Shown here piece after piece: positions 9,555-18,195 of a stretch of 64,000 nucleotides of DNA. Below the pieces are notes generated by a model, which saw only the letters and a list, made by a program, of their open reading frames with translations, did no database searches and was not told the origin of the DNA. The stretch is from an uncultured Muribaculaceae bacterium (lineage in GTDB: Bacteria; Bacteroidota; Bacteroidia; Bacteroidales; Muribaculaceae). Position 1 is the first letter of the stretch, and each line of letters opens with the position of its first letter. The stretch spans positions 87,474 to 151,473 of the forward strand of contig CAJUPZ010000004.1 of assembly GCA_910588065.1 (NCBI GenBank), given 5' to 3'. The position numbers were made by a program, and so were the translations under genes.

Positions 9555-10718
9555 TTAGGGTACATACACCGGGGCGAGGGCATGCTTCTTCAGCCGGCCG
9601 AGTCCGAGCAGCCCAACGAGCGGAAACAGTATCAACGCCACATAATACCAGCGGCTGAAATAGAGCGGTATGCCGTTGAGAGCCTGGTCGGCGTAGATAA
9701 GGAAATAGTATCGCGTGGGCAGTATGTAGCTGAATATGCCTATTGCCCCGTACATGCTCTGCACCGGGAATGAATATGCGGCTATGGAGAAAGAGAGGAT
9801 GCCGGTGAGCGATGAAAGACTCACACTCAGGCGCAGATTGGGCACCGCGCACACAAACACCAGCGCCAGCCCCTGGCTTGCGAGCACAAGGAGCACCATC
9901 GCCAGAATCATGTGCCATGCAGGGCAGTTCATGGGAAAGTGGCGGAAGCCGTACATTGCCGCCTGTAAGCCGATACCTATTATGCTGTACACCACGGCCT
10001 GCGGTGCCAGCTTGCCCACCGTGGCCACTACGACAGAGCCGCCGCTGCGGCGCAGCCATCCGGGCGAGGTGCCTTTTTTGATTTCATCGCAAAGGGTGTA
10101 GCAGGTCAGCAGCATCACCATCAGCGACAGCGCTCCCGGCAGAAAAGAGTTGCACAGATATATCGAGTAGTTGGTCCAGGGGTTGCCTATCGCCTGCTGG
10201 CCTATAACCATAGGCTGGAGAAGGGTGCCCGCCACCTGCTCGTTTATGCCGGCGCTCACCAGAGTGGTCTGCACCAGGCCGCCGGCCGAGGTCACCGCCA
10301 TTGTCTTGAATCCCTTGAAGGCGAGTGTGCCGGGCACAAACACCGTCATGTCGCTGACAAAAGTGATGGTGGTGCCTGCGCCGCTGATGGCATCGCGCTG
10401 AAAATCGCGCGGTATGATGAAAAAGCCGAATGTCTCGCCGTTTCTCACTCTCGCAAGGGCATCGCTGTAGCTGTCATCCTTATGAGCGGCGTTGATCAGC
10501 TCGGAGGAACCGAGGTTTCGCACAATGCGGCGCGACAGCGATGACCTGTCAAGGTCTACTATTGACACAGGCACCTTGAGCGGCAGCCCCTCCTTCATAA
10601 GATCGATGAAGAAGAAAGCGACCACTATCGGCACAATCACTCCGCACACAAAGAACACTCTCCGTGAGCAGAAATAGTGCCAGCCGTAGCATATCGAATT
10701 CCAAAGTGTCCTGAACAT
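9555..10718 (-). CDS. ABC-2 type transporter permease (efflux), first copy
   Basis: 387 aa with the same topology as the next gene: N-terminal helix (VFFVCGVIVPIVVAFFFIDL near 20-40), a large extracytoplasmic domain containing a DLDRSSLSRRIVR segment, and a C-terminal helix bundle. The corresponding proteins of the YbhFSRG family export drugs or other amphiphiles. It starts 6 bp after the HlyD gene. Substrate unknown. Confidence 0.88.
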   Translation of the reverse strand: MFRTLWNSICYGWHYFCSRRVFFVCGVIVPIVVAFFFIDLMKEGLPLKVPVSIVDLDRSSLSRRIVRNLGSSELINAAHKDDSYSDALARVRNGETFGFFIIPRDFQRDAISGAGTTITFVSDMTVFVPGTLAFKGFKTMAVTSAGGLVQTTLVSAGINEQVAGTLLQPMVIGQQAIGNPWTNYSIYLCNSFLPGALSLMVMLLTCYTLCDEIKKGTSPGWLRRSGGSVVVATVGKLAPQAVVYSIIGIGLQAAMYGFRHFPMNCPAWHMILAMVLLVLASQGLALVFVCAVPNLRLSVSLSSLTGILSFSIAAYSFPVQSMYGAIGIFSYILPTRYYFLIYADQALNGIPLYFSRWYYVALILFPLVGLLGLGRLKKHALAPVYVP

Positions 10719-10724
10719 CTTGCT

Positions 10725-11735
10725 TTATTTTTTGTAGATAACGGTCATGCCGGGGCGCAGGGCGGGCACGGTGTCAAGCGGGGTGGCCTTGACCTCGAAG
10801 GTGCGGCTGTCCCAGTCGCCGGTAGCTTTTGTAGCGCGCCATGTGGCATAGCTGCCGAGGTCGCGCACATAGTATATCCTCGCCTTGATCTCCTTTTTGT
10901 CAAGGGCGGGTATCATGACGGTAATCTCATCACCGAGTTTCATATCGTTGAGCAGGGTCTCGCGCACATTGAACACCACCCATTTATCGCTCACCTTGAG
11001 TAAGCTCATGATTGGCGCGCCGAGGCTCACAAGCTCACCCACCTCGGGATAAATCTGGTCTATCTGGCCATCGCACGGAGCGGTGAGATACTGGTCCTCA
11101 AGCAGACTCTCCACCTCGAGGACGCTGCCTTTGGCGGCGTTGACAAGAGCGGCAGCGCTCTCTTTGTCCTCCTTCTGGGCGCCTGCGATCGCAAGGCTGA
11201 GCTGGCTCTCGGCCGCCTGCTTGGCTGCGGCTGCAGCCTCGTATGCCGCTTTCGCCTCATCGCGTTTCTGCTCCGACACAACATCCTGTTTGTACAGAGC
11301 CTCCATGCGGTCGTATGTCTTCTTGGAGATTGTGAGCGCGGCCTGAGCCTGGGCCACCATCTGGCGGGCGGCGGTGATAATCTGGCTGCGTGTGCCGGCG
11401 TCGACCTTGCGGTTCTGGGCGCTCGCAGCTGTCTCCATGGCCTCGGCCTGCATCAGCTTTGCCTCGGCAAGCGATGAATGGATATGCACAAGGGTGTCGC
11501 CGGCTTTCACCATATCACCCTCCCTCACATATATATCGGCAACCCTGCCGGGCAGTTTGCCGCTTACCCTCACCGAGGTGGCATCTGCCTGACCCTCGAT
11601 AATCTCATCCGGCTCGTTGAGGAAACAGAAGCCTATTATTGCAAGCACAGCTGTTGCAATGGTAACTGCCAGCACCGCGATCATTACGGCGCGGCTCTCG
11701 CGCTTTTCAGCGTCGTTGTTGTATGTCTCTGCCAT
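10725..11735 (-). CDS. HlyD-family periplasmic adaptor (membrane fusion protein)
   Basis: 336 aa. One N-terminal transmembrane helix (about 17-40), a biotinyl-lipoyl-like half (VRVSGKLPGRVADIYVREGD near 60), an alpha-helical hairpin rich in Ala, Gln and Lys (about 100-200, coiled coil), then the second lipoyl half and a beta-barrel domain. It bridges the inner-membrane permeases to TolC across the periplasm. It lies 6 bp after tolC. Confidence 0.92.
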   Translation of the reverse strand: MAETYNNDAEKRESRAVMIAVLAVTIATAVLAIIGFCFLNEPDEIIEGQADATSVRVSGKLPGRVADIYVREGDMVKAGDTLVHIHSSLAEAKLMQAEAMETAASAQNRKVDAGTRSQIITAARQMVAQAQAALTISKKTYDRMEALYKQDVVSEQKRDEAKAAYEAAAAAKQAAESQLSLAIAGAQKEDKESAAALVNAAKGSVLEVESLLEDQYLTAPCDGQIDQIYPEVGELVSLGAPIMSLLKVSDKWVVFNVRETLLNDMKLGDEITVMIPALDKKEIKARIYYVRDLGSYATWRATKATGDWDSRTFEVKATPLDTVPALRPGMTVIYKK

Positions 11736-11741
11736 ATCTGT

Positions 11742-13241
11742 TTATTTTTCTGATTCGAAATTAGGGGTTGTGAGCGTGCCGAGCACTTTGCTGAGGTAGA
11801 CATCACACAGATGCACATCTATCATGGCATCTATATTCTCGCTGTTGGCCTTGAGCCATGCTGTCTGCGCCTCCATAACATTATCCACCGTCATGACACC
11901 CTCGCGGAAGCCGAGGTTTGCCTGACGCAGGTTTTCGTTGGCTTTTGCGAGATTCGATTCAGTGGTGGTATAGGTCTTGATGGATTCCTGGGCCTTGAAC
12001 GCGCTCTGGCTCACCTGCAGATCCACCATCTCCTTTGCATCCTCGAGCTCCAGGGCGGCGATGCGGCTCTGGGCTTTGGCTGCACGATACTTATTGTAGT
12101 TGCCTCCCCAGTGCCACAGAGGCACGGTGAGCATCGCTCCCACGCTGAACGCTCCCTCCACGCGGCGCTTGAAGCCGTTGAACATATTGGGGTTGCTGAA
12201 CGAGTAGGTGCCCACAACAGCGAGGTTGGGCATCATCGACGCCCGCTCAACATTGGCTTTCTGCTCATAAATCTTCACGCCGAGGGCAAGGGCGTTGAGG
12301 TCCGGGCGGCGCGCATACACCTCCTCCATATTATATCTGCTTGCCGGGGGAGCCACATTGCATTGCCATGCGTCAGAGGAATCCTCGTCGGCGAGGGTCA
12401 TCTGAGTGTCCACAGGCAGTCCGCACACCTGGGCAAGAGCCATACGGCTAAGCACCAGGCCGTTGTCAACCTTCGTCTGATCCACCTTCGCCTGGTTGAG
12501 CTTCACCTCCACGGTGAGCAGGTCGCTGCGCGTTGCCACCCCTTGCTCCACCATTGCGTTGACATTGGCGCGCAGCGTGTCAAGAAGAGCCACGTATGAG
12601 TCGGCAAGCTGCTTCTTGGCTTTCAGCGACACCACCTGCCAGTATGCGGCATCAACGGCGTAGATGATATTCTCCGCCTCATTGCTGCGCATCTCCTTCG
12701 CCAGGTTTTCGGCAAACTTCGTGAGCTTGTTCATTGCCACAATCTTACCCCCCATGAACACAGGCTGGGTAAGGGTCACCGCACCGAAAAACACATTGTG
12801 GATATTATATGTCATAGCCTCTTTCGGTATCAGCGCCACCGTTTCAGGTATATACTGGCCGTTTGGCCCCTTGACCGGCTCGCCGGTGAGCGGATTCTTC
12901 ACGAGATTGAATTCATAGGCCTGCTTTTCAAGATTGAAACTCTTTGTCGGCAGCAGCTGGTCCGACGAAAAAATCGACAGCTCCTTCTGATTGTACATAT
13001 ATCCGCCTGCAAAGTCTATGGCGGGCAGATATGCGGCAAAGGCCTCCCGGTTCTGATAATGGGCCATTTTCACCCTCTCGTTGCCAATGAGCATCCTCTT
13101 GTTGCCCGAAAGAGCCATCGCCCGGCAGGAGTCAAGACTCACCGGCTCCGCTGCTGTGGCGGGGAAACATACGGCGCTCATGGCTGCTGCGGCAACAAAT
13201 GCCCTGAATGACAGCTTTATGCCTGCATTTATCTTTCTCAT
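11742..13241 (-). CDS. TolC-family outer-membrane efflux protein
   Basis: 499 aa with a signal peptide ending near AFAA..FPATAAEP (about residues 1-31). Two internally similar halves with long amphipathic helices (for example EMRSNEAENIIYAVDAAYWQ near 190 and ALELEDAKEMVDLQVSQSAF near 390) match the TolC alpha-barrel repeat. First gene of the efflux operon; a TAACTTTG -7 box lies about 60 bp upstream. Confidence 0.93.
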   Translation of the reverse strand: MRKINAGIKLSFRAFVAAAAMSAVCFPATAAEPVSLDSCRAMALSGNKRMLIGNERVKMAHYQNREAFAAYLPAIDFAGGYMYNQKELSIFSSDQLLPTKSFNLEKQAYEFNLVKNPLTGEPVKGPNGQYIPETVALIPKEAMTYNIHNVFFGAVTLTQPVFMGGKIVAMNKLTKFAENLAKEMRSNEAENIIYAVDAAYWQVVSLKAKKQLADSYVALLDTLRANVNAMVEQGVATRSDLLTVEVKLNQAKVDQTKVDNGLVLSRMALAQVCGLPVDTQMTLADEDSSDAWQCNVAPPASRYNMEEVYARRPDLNALALGVKIYEQKANVERASMMPNLAVVGTYSFSNPNMFNGFKRRVEGAFSVGAMLTVPLWHWGGNYNKYRAAKAQSRIAALELEDAKEMVDLQVSQSAFKAQESIKTYTTTESNLAKANENLRQANLGFREGVMTVDNVMEAQTAWLKANSENIDAMIDVHLCDVYLSKVLGTLTTPNFESEK

Positions 13242-13300
13242 ATATATAATATGTGTTTGAAACGTGATGTGCGCGAAACCGCCATTGTCGGTTCACGCTA

Positions 13301-13308
13301 CAAAGTTA
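13301..13308 (-). promoter_or_regulatory. -7 promoter box for the tolC efflux operon
   Basis: TAACTTTG on the minus strand fits the Bacteroidetes consensus TAnnTTTG. It is 60 bp upstream of the tolC ATG. No clear TTTG -33 element sits 19-21 bp further upstream, so the promoter may be weak or depend on an activator. Confidence 0.55.
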
Positions 13309-13541
13309 ACAACTCGCTGTTTATAGATGTTCGTACTTTTTTACACTATTTTTCGCATTTTATGCGCATTATGCACCCGCCCACAACCGTTGCCCCGCTG
13401 AATATATTCACCACTGCTTCAGCCAAATCCAACCATGCGCCCGGTTCGCTATCCGCCCCGCAGCATCTGACAATAAGACTCTTATAACAGAGTTTAGCAA
13501 TATTTAACAATATGGGGGGGGTAAAATTCATGCATTCTTAT

Positions 13542-13549
13542 TAACTTTG
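13542..13549 (+). promoter_or_regulatory. -7 promoter box for the candidate sRNA
   Basis: TAACTTTG on the plus strand, a full match to TAnnTTTG. It lies immediately before a segment whose 5' end pairs with sequence just ahead of an intrinsic terminator. No good -33 box was found. Confidence 0.5.
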
Positions 13550-13731
13550 CGTTGAATTTTTATGCACATTACACTTCTTAAACACTTTCATTCAGCCCAC
13601 CTCAATCAATATTATATCAAAAATAGTAGGAATTGAGAACTTGATTTAAGTGCTTTTAAGTTTGACAGATGTCAATGAGAAAAAATGAAAATTCACGCCG
13701 GCCGCCCCTCCCCGGGGTGGCCGTTTTTTTT
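13550..13731 (+). ncRNA. Candidate structured small RNA, 6S-like rod
   Basis: No protein gene on the plus strand lies between the divergent tolC start and the fimbrial operon, yet a strong plus-strand terminator sits at 13700-13731. The segment before it folds on itself. Closing stem: 13550-13563 with 13685-13697, about 13 bp with one bulged T and one G-U. Middle stem: 13577-13587 with 13648-13660, 11 bp with a 2-nt bulge. Apical stem: 13601-13606 with 13632-13637, 6 bp. A small hairpin TTGACA-GA-TGTCAA (13662-13675) lies on the 3' side of the open central region. A long rod with a central bubble is the architecture of 6S RNA, but identity is inferred from shape only. The true 5' end is probably within a few bases of 13553. 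Confidence 0.5.
13700..13731 (+). terminator. Intrinsic terminator of the candidate sRNA
   Basis: 9-bp GC-rich stem GGCCGCCCC / GGGGTGGCC (one G-U pair) with a 5-nt loop, followed by eight T at 13724-13731. It points along the plus strand with no coding gene upstream on that strand. Confidence 0.85.
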
Positions 13732-13745
13732 GCTACGGCCGTAGC
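13732..13745. repeat. 14-bp perfect palindrome
   Basis: GCTACGGCCGTAGC, a perfect inverted repeat without spacer, directly after the sRNA terminator and about 115 bp upstream of the fimbrial promoter. It could be an operator for the fimbrial operon, but nothing else supports that. The rest of 13746-13860 is AT-rich without recognisable features. Confidence 0.4.
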
Positions 13746-13860
13746 TGGTGCCATTTCCAAATAAACGTACATCTGACGCGCAGCACACCGCTTTACACCC
13801 TCAAAACATAGCTTTTTCAGTTTTTTGAAGAAACTTTATGTTAAAAATACACCTTATCGC

Positions 13861-13890
13861 TTGCGCAGACAGTTTTTTTATATAATTTTG
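13861..13890 (+). promoter_or_regulatory. Promoter of the fimbrial operon
   Basis: TTG at 13861-13863, a 19-bp spacer, and TAATTTTG at 13883-13890: a good match to the Bacteroidetes TTTG-N19-21-TAnnTTTG promoter. Transcription would start near 13896, leaving a leader of roughly 95 nt if translation begins at the TTG at 13991. Confidence 0.65.
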
Positions 13891-13990
13891 CCGTATTGTG
13901 TTGTGTAGACACCACTTGGCTGATTCCCAACCGATAGACTACAGCACGGCACAACCTACAGGAATACGAACCAATCACCTGTGTTACAGA

Positions 13991-15241
13991 TTGTTACAGA
14001 GAATTGACATATTCAGGACGCTTCTATATGCGATAGTACTGGCAGGCGCGGCATTCTCCGCCCCGCAATGCAACGCACAAGTTGTTGTTGCAGACACCAT
14101 GGGTGTGCGCATATACTTCAAACAATCCAAAGTGGAGCTACTGCCGGACCTTCACCACAATGCCGAGCGGCTCGACTCTTTTATCACAGAACTAAAGAAG
14201 ATCCAGTCTGACCCCAACTACAGGTTCCGCTCGGTGAATATCATGGGCGGTGCGTCTCCTGAAGGTACCAAGCGATTCAACAACTGGCTGTCGCGTCAGC
14301 GTGCCGACCGTATCACAGAGTACCTCTTTGAGCACGCCAAGTCGCCGCTGAGCGAGGATCAGATAACATACGAGTACCCCGGCGTTGACTGGGAAGGCCT
14401 CAAACGCTACGTGCTCAACGACCCAGATGTGCCAAACCGCGAGGAGGTGCTCTATATCATCGACCACCCCGGTGACGGCGATGACCGCGTGCAGCGGCTC
14501 AAGAAACTCAACTGGGCCATACCCTGGCTATACCTGTACCAGAAATACTATCCGCCGTTGCGTGCATCGCAGGTGCAGATTATATTTGACAGAGTGTTCC
14601 GCCTCGACTCTATTAAAAAGGAGTTGAGAAAGTTCTCCATAACAACGCCTATCAAACTTCCCGAGCTCAAGTTTGTGCCGCGCCCCATGCTCCCCTTCTA
14701 CGCAGCTCTCAAAACAAACATGATTTACGACGCCGCGCTGATACCCAATGTGGGCATCGATGTGTACATGGGTGGAAACTGGAGCGTTACCGTCAACTGG
14801 GAATACGCCTGGTGGAAAAACGACAACTCCCACTGGTACTGGCGCGTGTATGGCGGCGACATTGAAATGCGCAAATGGTTTGGCAAAAAGGCTCAGGAAA
14901 AACCCCTTACCGGCCACCATATCGGACCATATTTCCAGCTTGTGACTTACGACTTTGAACTCGGCCACCGCGGCTATCAGGGACGTCGATGGACAAAAGC
15001 GGCAGGCATTGCCTACGGCTACTCCCTGCCCATTAAGGCACGCCTCAACCTCGACTTCACTCTCGGTCTCGGCTACCACTGGGGTCAATTCTATGAATAC
15101 AAGCCGATTGACACCCACTATGTATGGCAGAAAACCCGCAGGCGCAAGGCTATAACCCCGACCAAAATCGAGGTGTCGCTCGTGTGGCTCATCGGCCACC
15201 TTAACTCCAACGACCCCGCAGAAAGGAGGAACGGAAGATGA
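13991..15241 (+). CDS. DUF3575 outer-membrane protein of the fimbrial locus
   Basis: The open frame reaches back to a GTG at 13898, but the predicted transcription start is at about that position. The TTG at 13991 gives a convincing signal peptide (LLYAIVLAGAAFS...CNAQ), so I take that start; about 416 aa. The N-terminal periplasmic part (VRIYFKQSKVELLPDLHHNAE, ASPEGT, NNWLSRQRADRI) resembles an OmpA-like peptidoglycan-binding fold. The C-terminal part from about 240 is an eight-strand-like beta barrel (NMIYDAALIPNVGIDVYMG) matching DUF3575. In Bacteroidales DUF3575 proteins accompany fimbrillin operons and may anchor or help assemble the pilus. Its stop overlaps the next ATG by 4 bp. Confidence 0.85.
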   Translation: MLQRIDIFRTLLYAIVLAGAAFSAPQCNAQVVVADTMGVRIYFKQSKVELLPDLHHNAERLDSFITELKKIQSDPNYRFRSVNIMGGASPEGTKRFNNWLSRQRADRITEYLFEHAKSPLSEDQITYEYPGVDWEGLKRYVLNDPDVPNREEVLYIIDHPGDGDDRVQRLKKLNWAIPWLYLYQKYYPPLRASQVQIIFDRVFRLDSIKKELRKFSITTPIKLPELKFVPRPMLPFYAALKTNMIYDAALIPNVGIDVYMGGNWSVTVNWEYAWWKNDNSHWYWRVYGGDIEMRKWFGKKAQEKPLTGHHIGPYFQLVTYDFELGHRGYQGRRWTKAAGIAYGYSLPIKARLNLDFTLGLGYHWGQFYEYKPIDTHYVWQKTRRRKAITPTKIEVSLVWLIGHLNSNDPAERRNGR

Positions 15242-16239
15242 AACATCTATTCGGAAAACCGTCACTCAGATTCCTGCGCAGAGGCATTGCGCTGACAGCA
15301 CTTGTCATCGCCGCCGCTGCCTGCGAGCACAAACCCCTCTGCTGGCACCACCCACACACAGGTATGCTCAAGGTGGACTTTGCCTGGTGGGACGCACCCG
15401 AAGGCGAGGATCTGGTGAAGTCAATGGCGCTGTACGTATATCCAAAGGATGGCAGCGAGAGAAAGCGCATTGACTTTGTCGGCACCTCCGGCGGCATAAT
15501 CGAGCTTCTTACAGGCGACTACGACTTCCTATGTCTCAACTCCGACACCGAGACCCTGCTCTACGAGGGCACCGACTCGCACAAAACATTCTCCGTATAC
15601 ACCCGTGAGGCTCACCCGCTGAGCGGCATGGAGGTGAGAGCCGGCGACTTTGACCTGAGCGAATCATACGAATACATCAAGCGCGCCGAAGGCACTGAAA
15701 ATGAACGTGTGTCGCGCGAGGCTGAGGATGCCTACGGCCACGCTGTCGAAAATATAAACGTCCACGGCGACCCCGGTGTGATGCAGGTTGTCACCCTCTA
15801 CCCCAAAAACCTCACAATCCACATCCATGTGGTGGCCGAGGATGTGGGCTGCCTCGAAACAGTGCAGAAAATCTCCGGCACCATCTCCGGCCTCGCCGGA
15901 AAAGTGGCCGCCGCTGACGCTTCCCGCATCGGAGAGCACAACATTGTGCCGTTCTCGCTGCTGCAGACAGATGAGCATACACTTGAGGGCCACTTCATCT
16001 CATTCGGCCACTGTCCGGACTCCAAAAGCAAAGCCCATAAACTCGCAATATACGTCGTTACCGAAGATGACGACCACAGATTCTTCGAATTCGATGTGTC
16101 AGACCAGATTGAGCTGGCTCCCAACCAACGCTACATAACAGTGGTTGTCAAAGGCCTAGACATCTGCGGCATGAAAGATATGGGTGTGGTTGTAGACCCC
16201 TGGATCGGCATTCCTCCCATTGTCATCCCGATGGACTGA
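15238..16239 (+). CDS. DUF5119 / FimB-Mfa2-like fimbrial anchor lipoprotein
   Basis: 333 aa. The signal peptide ends in a lipobox (LVIAAAACEHK; lipidated Cys near 30). The mature protein is beta-rich with YVYPKDGS and LLTGDYDFLCLNSDTE segments typical of FimB/Mfa2 and DUF5119 proteins. These anchor a type V (Mfa1/FimA-type) fimbria in the outer membrane and terminate its growth at the base. Second gene of the operon, coupled to the DUF3575 gene through ATGA. Confidence 0.8.
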   Translation: MKHLFGKPSLRFLRRGIALTALVIAAAACEHKPLCWHHPHTGMLKVDFAWWDAPEGEDLVKSMALYVYPKDGSERKRIDFVGTSGGIIELLTGDYDFLCLNSDTETLLYEGTDSHKTFSVYTREAHPLSGMEVRAGDFDLSESYEYIKRAEGTENERVSREAEDAYGHAVENINVHGDPGVMQVVTLYPKNLTIHIHVVAEDVGCLETVQKISGTISGLAGKVAAADASRIGEHNIVPFSLLQTDEHTLEGHFISFGHCPDSKSKAHKLAIYVVTEDDDHRFFEFDVSDQIELAPNQRYITVVVKGLDICGMKDMGVVVDPWIGIPPIVIPMD

Positions 16240-16300
16240 CACCTTATTAATATATAATAGCAAAAAAACAAAACGATATAACAACTAAACCCTTCACCAC

Positions 16301-18157
16301 ATGCGTCGTTATTCAATTTCACTGATAGCTGCCGGATTGCTTGCGTGCAACGCATTGAATTCGTGCATAGAAAATGTGATTGAGGCTGAAGACAAAGGAG
16401 ACCCCATAGGCTTCGTCACCTCCGTCAACACCATGAGCCGTGCCGGTCTCATCCACACGACCCAAAACCTCGATTCATTTCGTGTATATGCTTTCTGTCC
16501 CGACGGCACAATCTTCTTTGACAACGCCCTCGTTACAAAAGCAGACCCCAACGACATTGAAAACAACTACTACCACCTGAGCTGGAACATCGAGGGAGGA
16601 CCCTACTTCTACCCCCGCGATGCAGCCTGGCTCGACTATTGGTGCTACCGTTATATCAAAGGATTCGAAGGCAAGTTCACCAACCGCGAAACCGGTGAGG
16701 AGTCTGACAAAGGTGTTGAAATCACCTTTGAAAAACAGATTATCCACAACTACGAGCCGATTGATGAACTCGAGAATCAGGAGGACCCCATCATTGAGCA
16801 TAAGCGCTCCTACAACAACGAGGTGAGCGGCGTGGAGCTCCACTTCCACCATGCTACTTCGCAGATTGAGCTGTATGCCTACGCTCCTAACCGAAATGTG
16901 CGTGTGATGGTGGCAGCTGCATTCTTCTGCAACATCATTGACCATGGCGACGTGATATTCCCGCAGCCCAAACCTTACGGTACCGGCGACAACTCGCTCT
17001 ACTGGGTTCTGCCCGAGCGCAACGAATACGGTGTGGTGAATCAATATCACCGCCACCACTTCGGTGACTACTTCGACGAACCCATTATGCTCGGTCGCTC
17101 AATAGCCGGCAGTGTGCAGGACCGCTGGCCCAATCTGGGCAACAAACCCGGCACCGGTGAGGGTGAAGGTGAAGGCGGAGACGACAAGGTCGACGAATGG
17201 AAACCCGGCACCGGCGAGGGCGAAGGTGAAGGCGGTAGTGAAGGAGAAGGTGAAGGCTCCGAAACAACCCGCAGCCGTGCTGACGGTGACAATTCCACTC
17301 TCGAACCCGGAGTGGGCGGCCTCTATGACCACACTGACTATAACGGCGACGGTGTGTGCGACCACCTTGTGCTCGACGACATAACACAGCCCGACACCCT
17401 GACTCACCTGCTCACCTTCCAGAACAAGCGCAAAAATATGCTCCTTGTGTCGCAGCAGCTCACCGCATGGAACAAAAACCGCCATATTGAAATCGAAGGC
17501 ACCGGTGTGAGCCAGAAAGCCACAATATCCGACTCTGTAAACAACCACGGCGCATACATCATGCTCCTCGTGAACATCTACAACATCCACGGCACTCCGG
17601 AGCACATGCACCGCCACCTCATATTCCCCTACCGCCAGCCGGAAGTGAAAAATGATGACGGCCAGGTGATTATCCCCGCCGACGACCGCGGCTATGACCC
17701 CAACGAATTTGCATGGGTGTGCATTCCCATCAATGACAACTGGCAGCCCGGCAACAAATACACCTACATCCTCGAATTCATGGGTCAGAACAGCGGCGCA
17801 GGTCTGTATCCGCCGGACGACCTCGACATGTATGGAGATGCAAGCGCACCCTGGGTTGAACAGCCCTCGCTGACCACCGACCCAGCAGGACGCCCATGGA
17901 TGTACAATGGCCCGGACATCCCTGTAACCAGCGACCAATATCTCTATCCCCGCCCCGACAAAAAGCGTCCCGACTACAAGATTTCTCCCAACCCCTGGGT
18001 GCGTTTCTGGGACCCCGGAACAGAGGATATGCTGCACAACAAGGTTAAGAAAAAACAGGGCGACCCTGTGCTCGGCAAACCGATTGACTTCAAGGTTCTT
18101 GTTGACGAATGGAAAGAGCTTCCGCCGAATGTCATCGAGATGGAAGGCGTGAACTGA
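16301..18157 (+). CDS. Fimbrillin-family lipoprotein with Gly-Glu linker
   Basis: 618 aa. N-terminal signal with two possible lipidation cysteines (GLLACNALNSC). The first 280 residues look like a Mfa-like fimbrillin N-domain (IGFVTSVNTMSRAG, FRVYAFCPDGTIFF). A low-complexity linker of two GTGEGEGEGG units plus a SEGEGEGSE unit lies at residues about 283-321. A C-terminal domain (VDHLVLDDITQPDT region to the end) completes the stretch. Proteins of this type are exported as lipoproteins, trimmed by a gingipain-like protease and assembled by donor-strand exchange; that is family knowledge, not visible here. It may be a shaft or accessory subunit. Confidence 0.75.
   Translation: MRRYSISLIAAGLLACNALNSCIENVIEAEDKGDPIGFVTSVNTMSRAGLIHTTQNLDSFRVYAFCPDGTIFFDNALVTKADPNDIENNYYHLSWNIEGGPYFYPRDAAWLDYWCYRYIKGFEGKFTNRETGEESDKGVEITFEKQIIHNYEPIDELENQEDPIIEHKRSYNNEVSGVELHFHHATSQIELYAYAPNRNVRVMVAAAFFCNIIDHGDVIFPQPKPYGTGDNSLYWVLPERNEYGVVNQYHRHHFGDYFDEPIMLGRSIAGSVQDRWPNLGNKPGTGEGEGEGGDDKVDEWKPGTGEGEGEGGSEGEGEGSETTRSRADGDNSTLEPGVGGLYDHTDYNGDGVCDHLVLDDITQPDTLTHLLTFQNKRKNMLLVSQQLTAWNKNRHIEIEGTGVSQKATISDSVNNHGAYIMLLVNIYNIHGTPEHMHRHLIFPYRQPEVKNDDGQVIIPADDRGYDPNEFAWVCIPINDNWQPGNKYTYILEFMGQNSGAGLYPPDDLDMYGDASAPWVEQPSLTTDPAGRPWMYNGPDIPVTSDQYLYPRPDKKRPDYKISPNPWVRFWDPGTEDMLHNKVKKKQGDPVLGKPIDFKVLVDEWKELPPNVIEMEGVN
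17147..17264 (+). repeat. In-frame repeat coding a Gly-Glu linker
   Basis: Two near-identical copies of a segment encoding PGTGEGEGEGG, separated by a short DDKVDEWK spacer, followed by a third shorter GEGEGEG unit. Codons alternate GGN and GAR, giving a run prone to slippage or recombination. It lies between two structured domains of the fimbrillin-like lipoprotein. Confidence 0.85.
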
Positions 18158-18195
18158 TCCGCGCAGACCTACTTATCTATTTAAACAGCATTTGA

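Noticed and set aside
11811..12599. 262-aa plus-strand open frame opposite tolC
   Set aside because: Antisense shadow; His/Leu-rich translation without family match.
13242..13897. Invertible promoter upstream of the fimbrial operon, as known in Bacteroides
   Set aside because: Looked for a pair of separated inverted repeats flanking the promoter; only a self-contained palindrome was found and no invertase gene is nearby.
17099..18037. 312-aa minus-strand open frame opposite the fimbrillin gene
   Set aside because: Shadow of the GEGEGEG-coding strand; low-complexity and without support.
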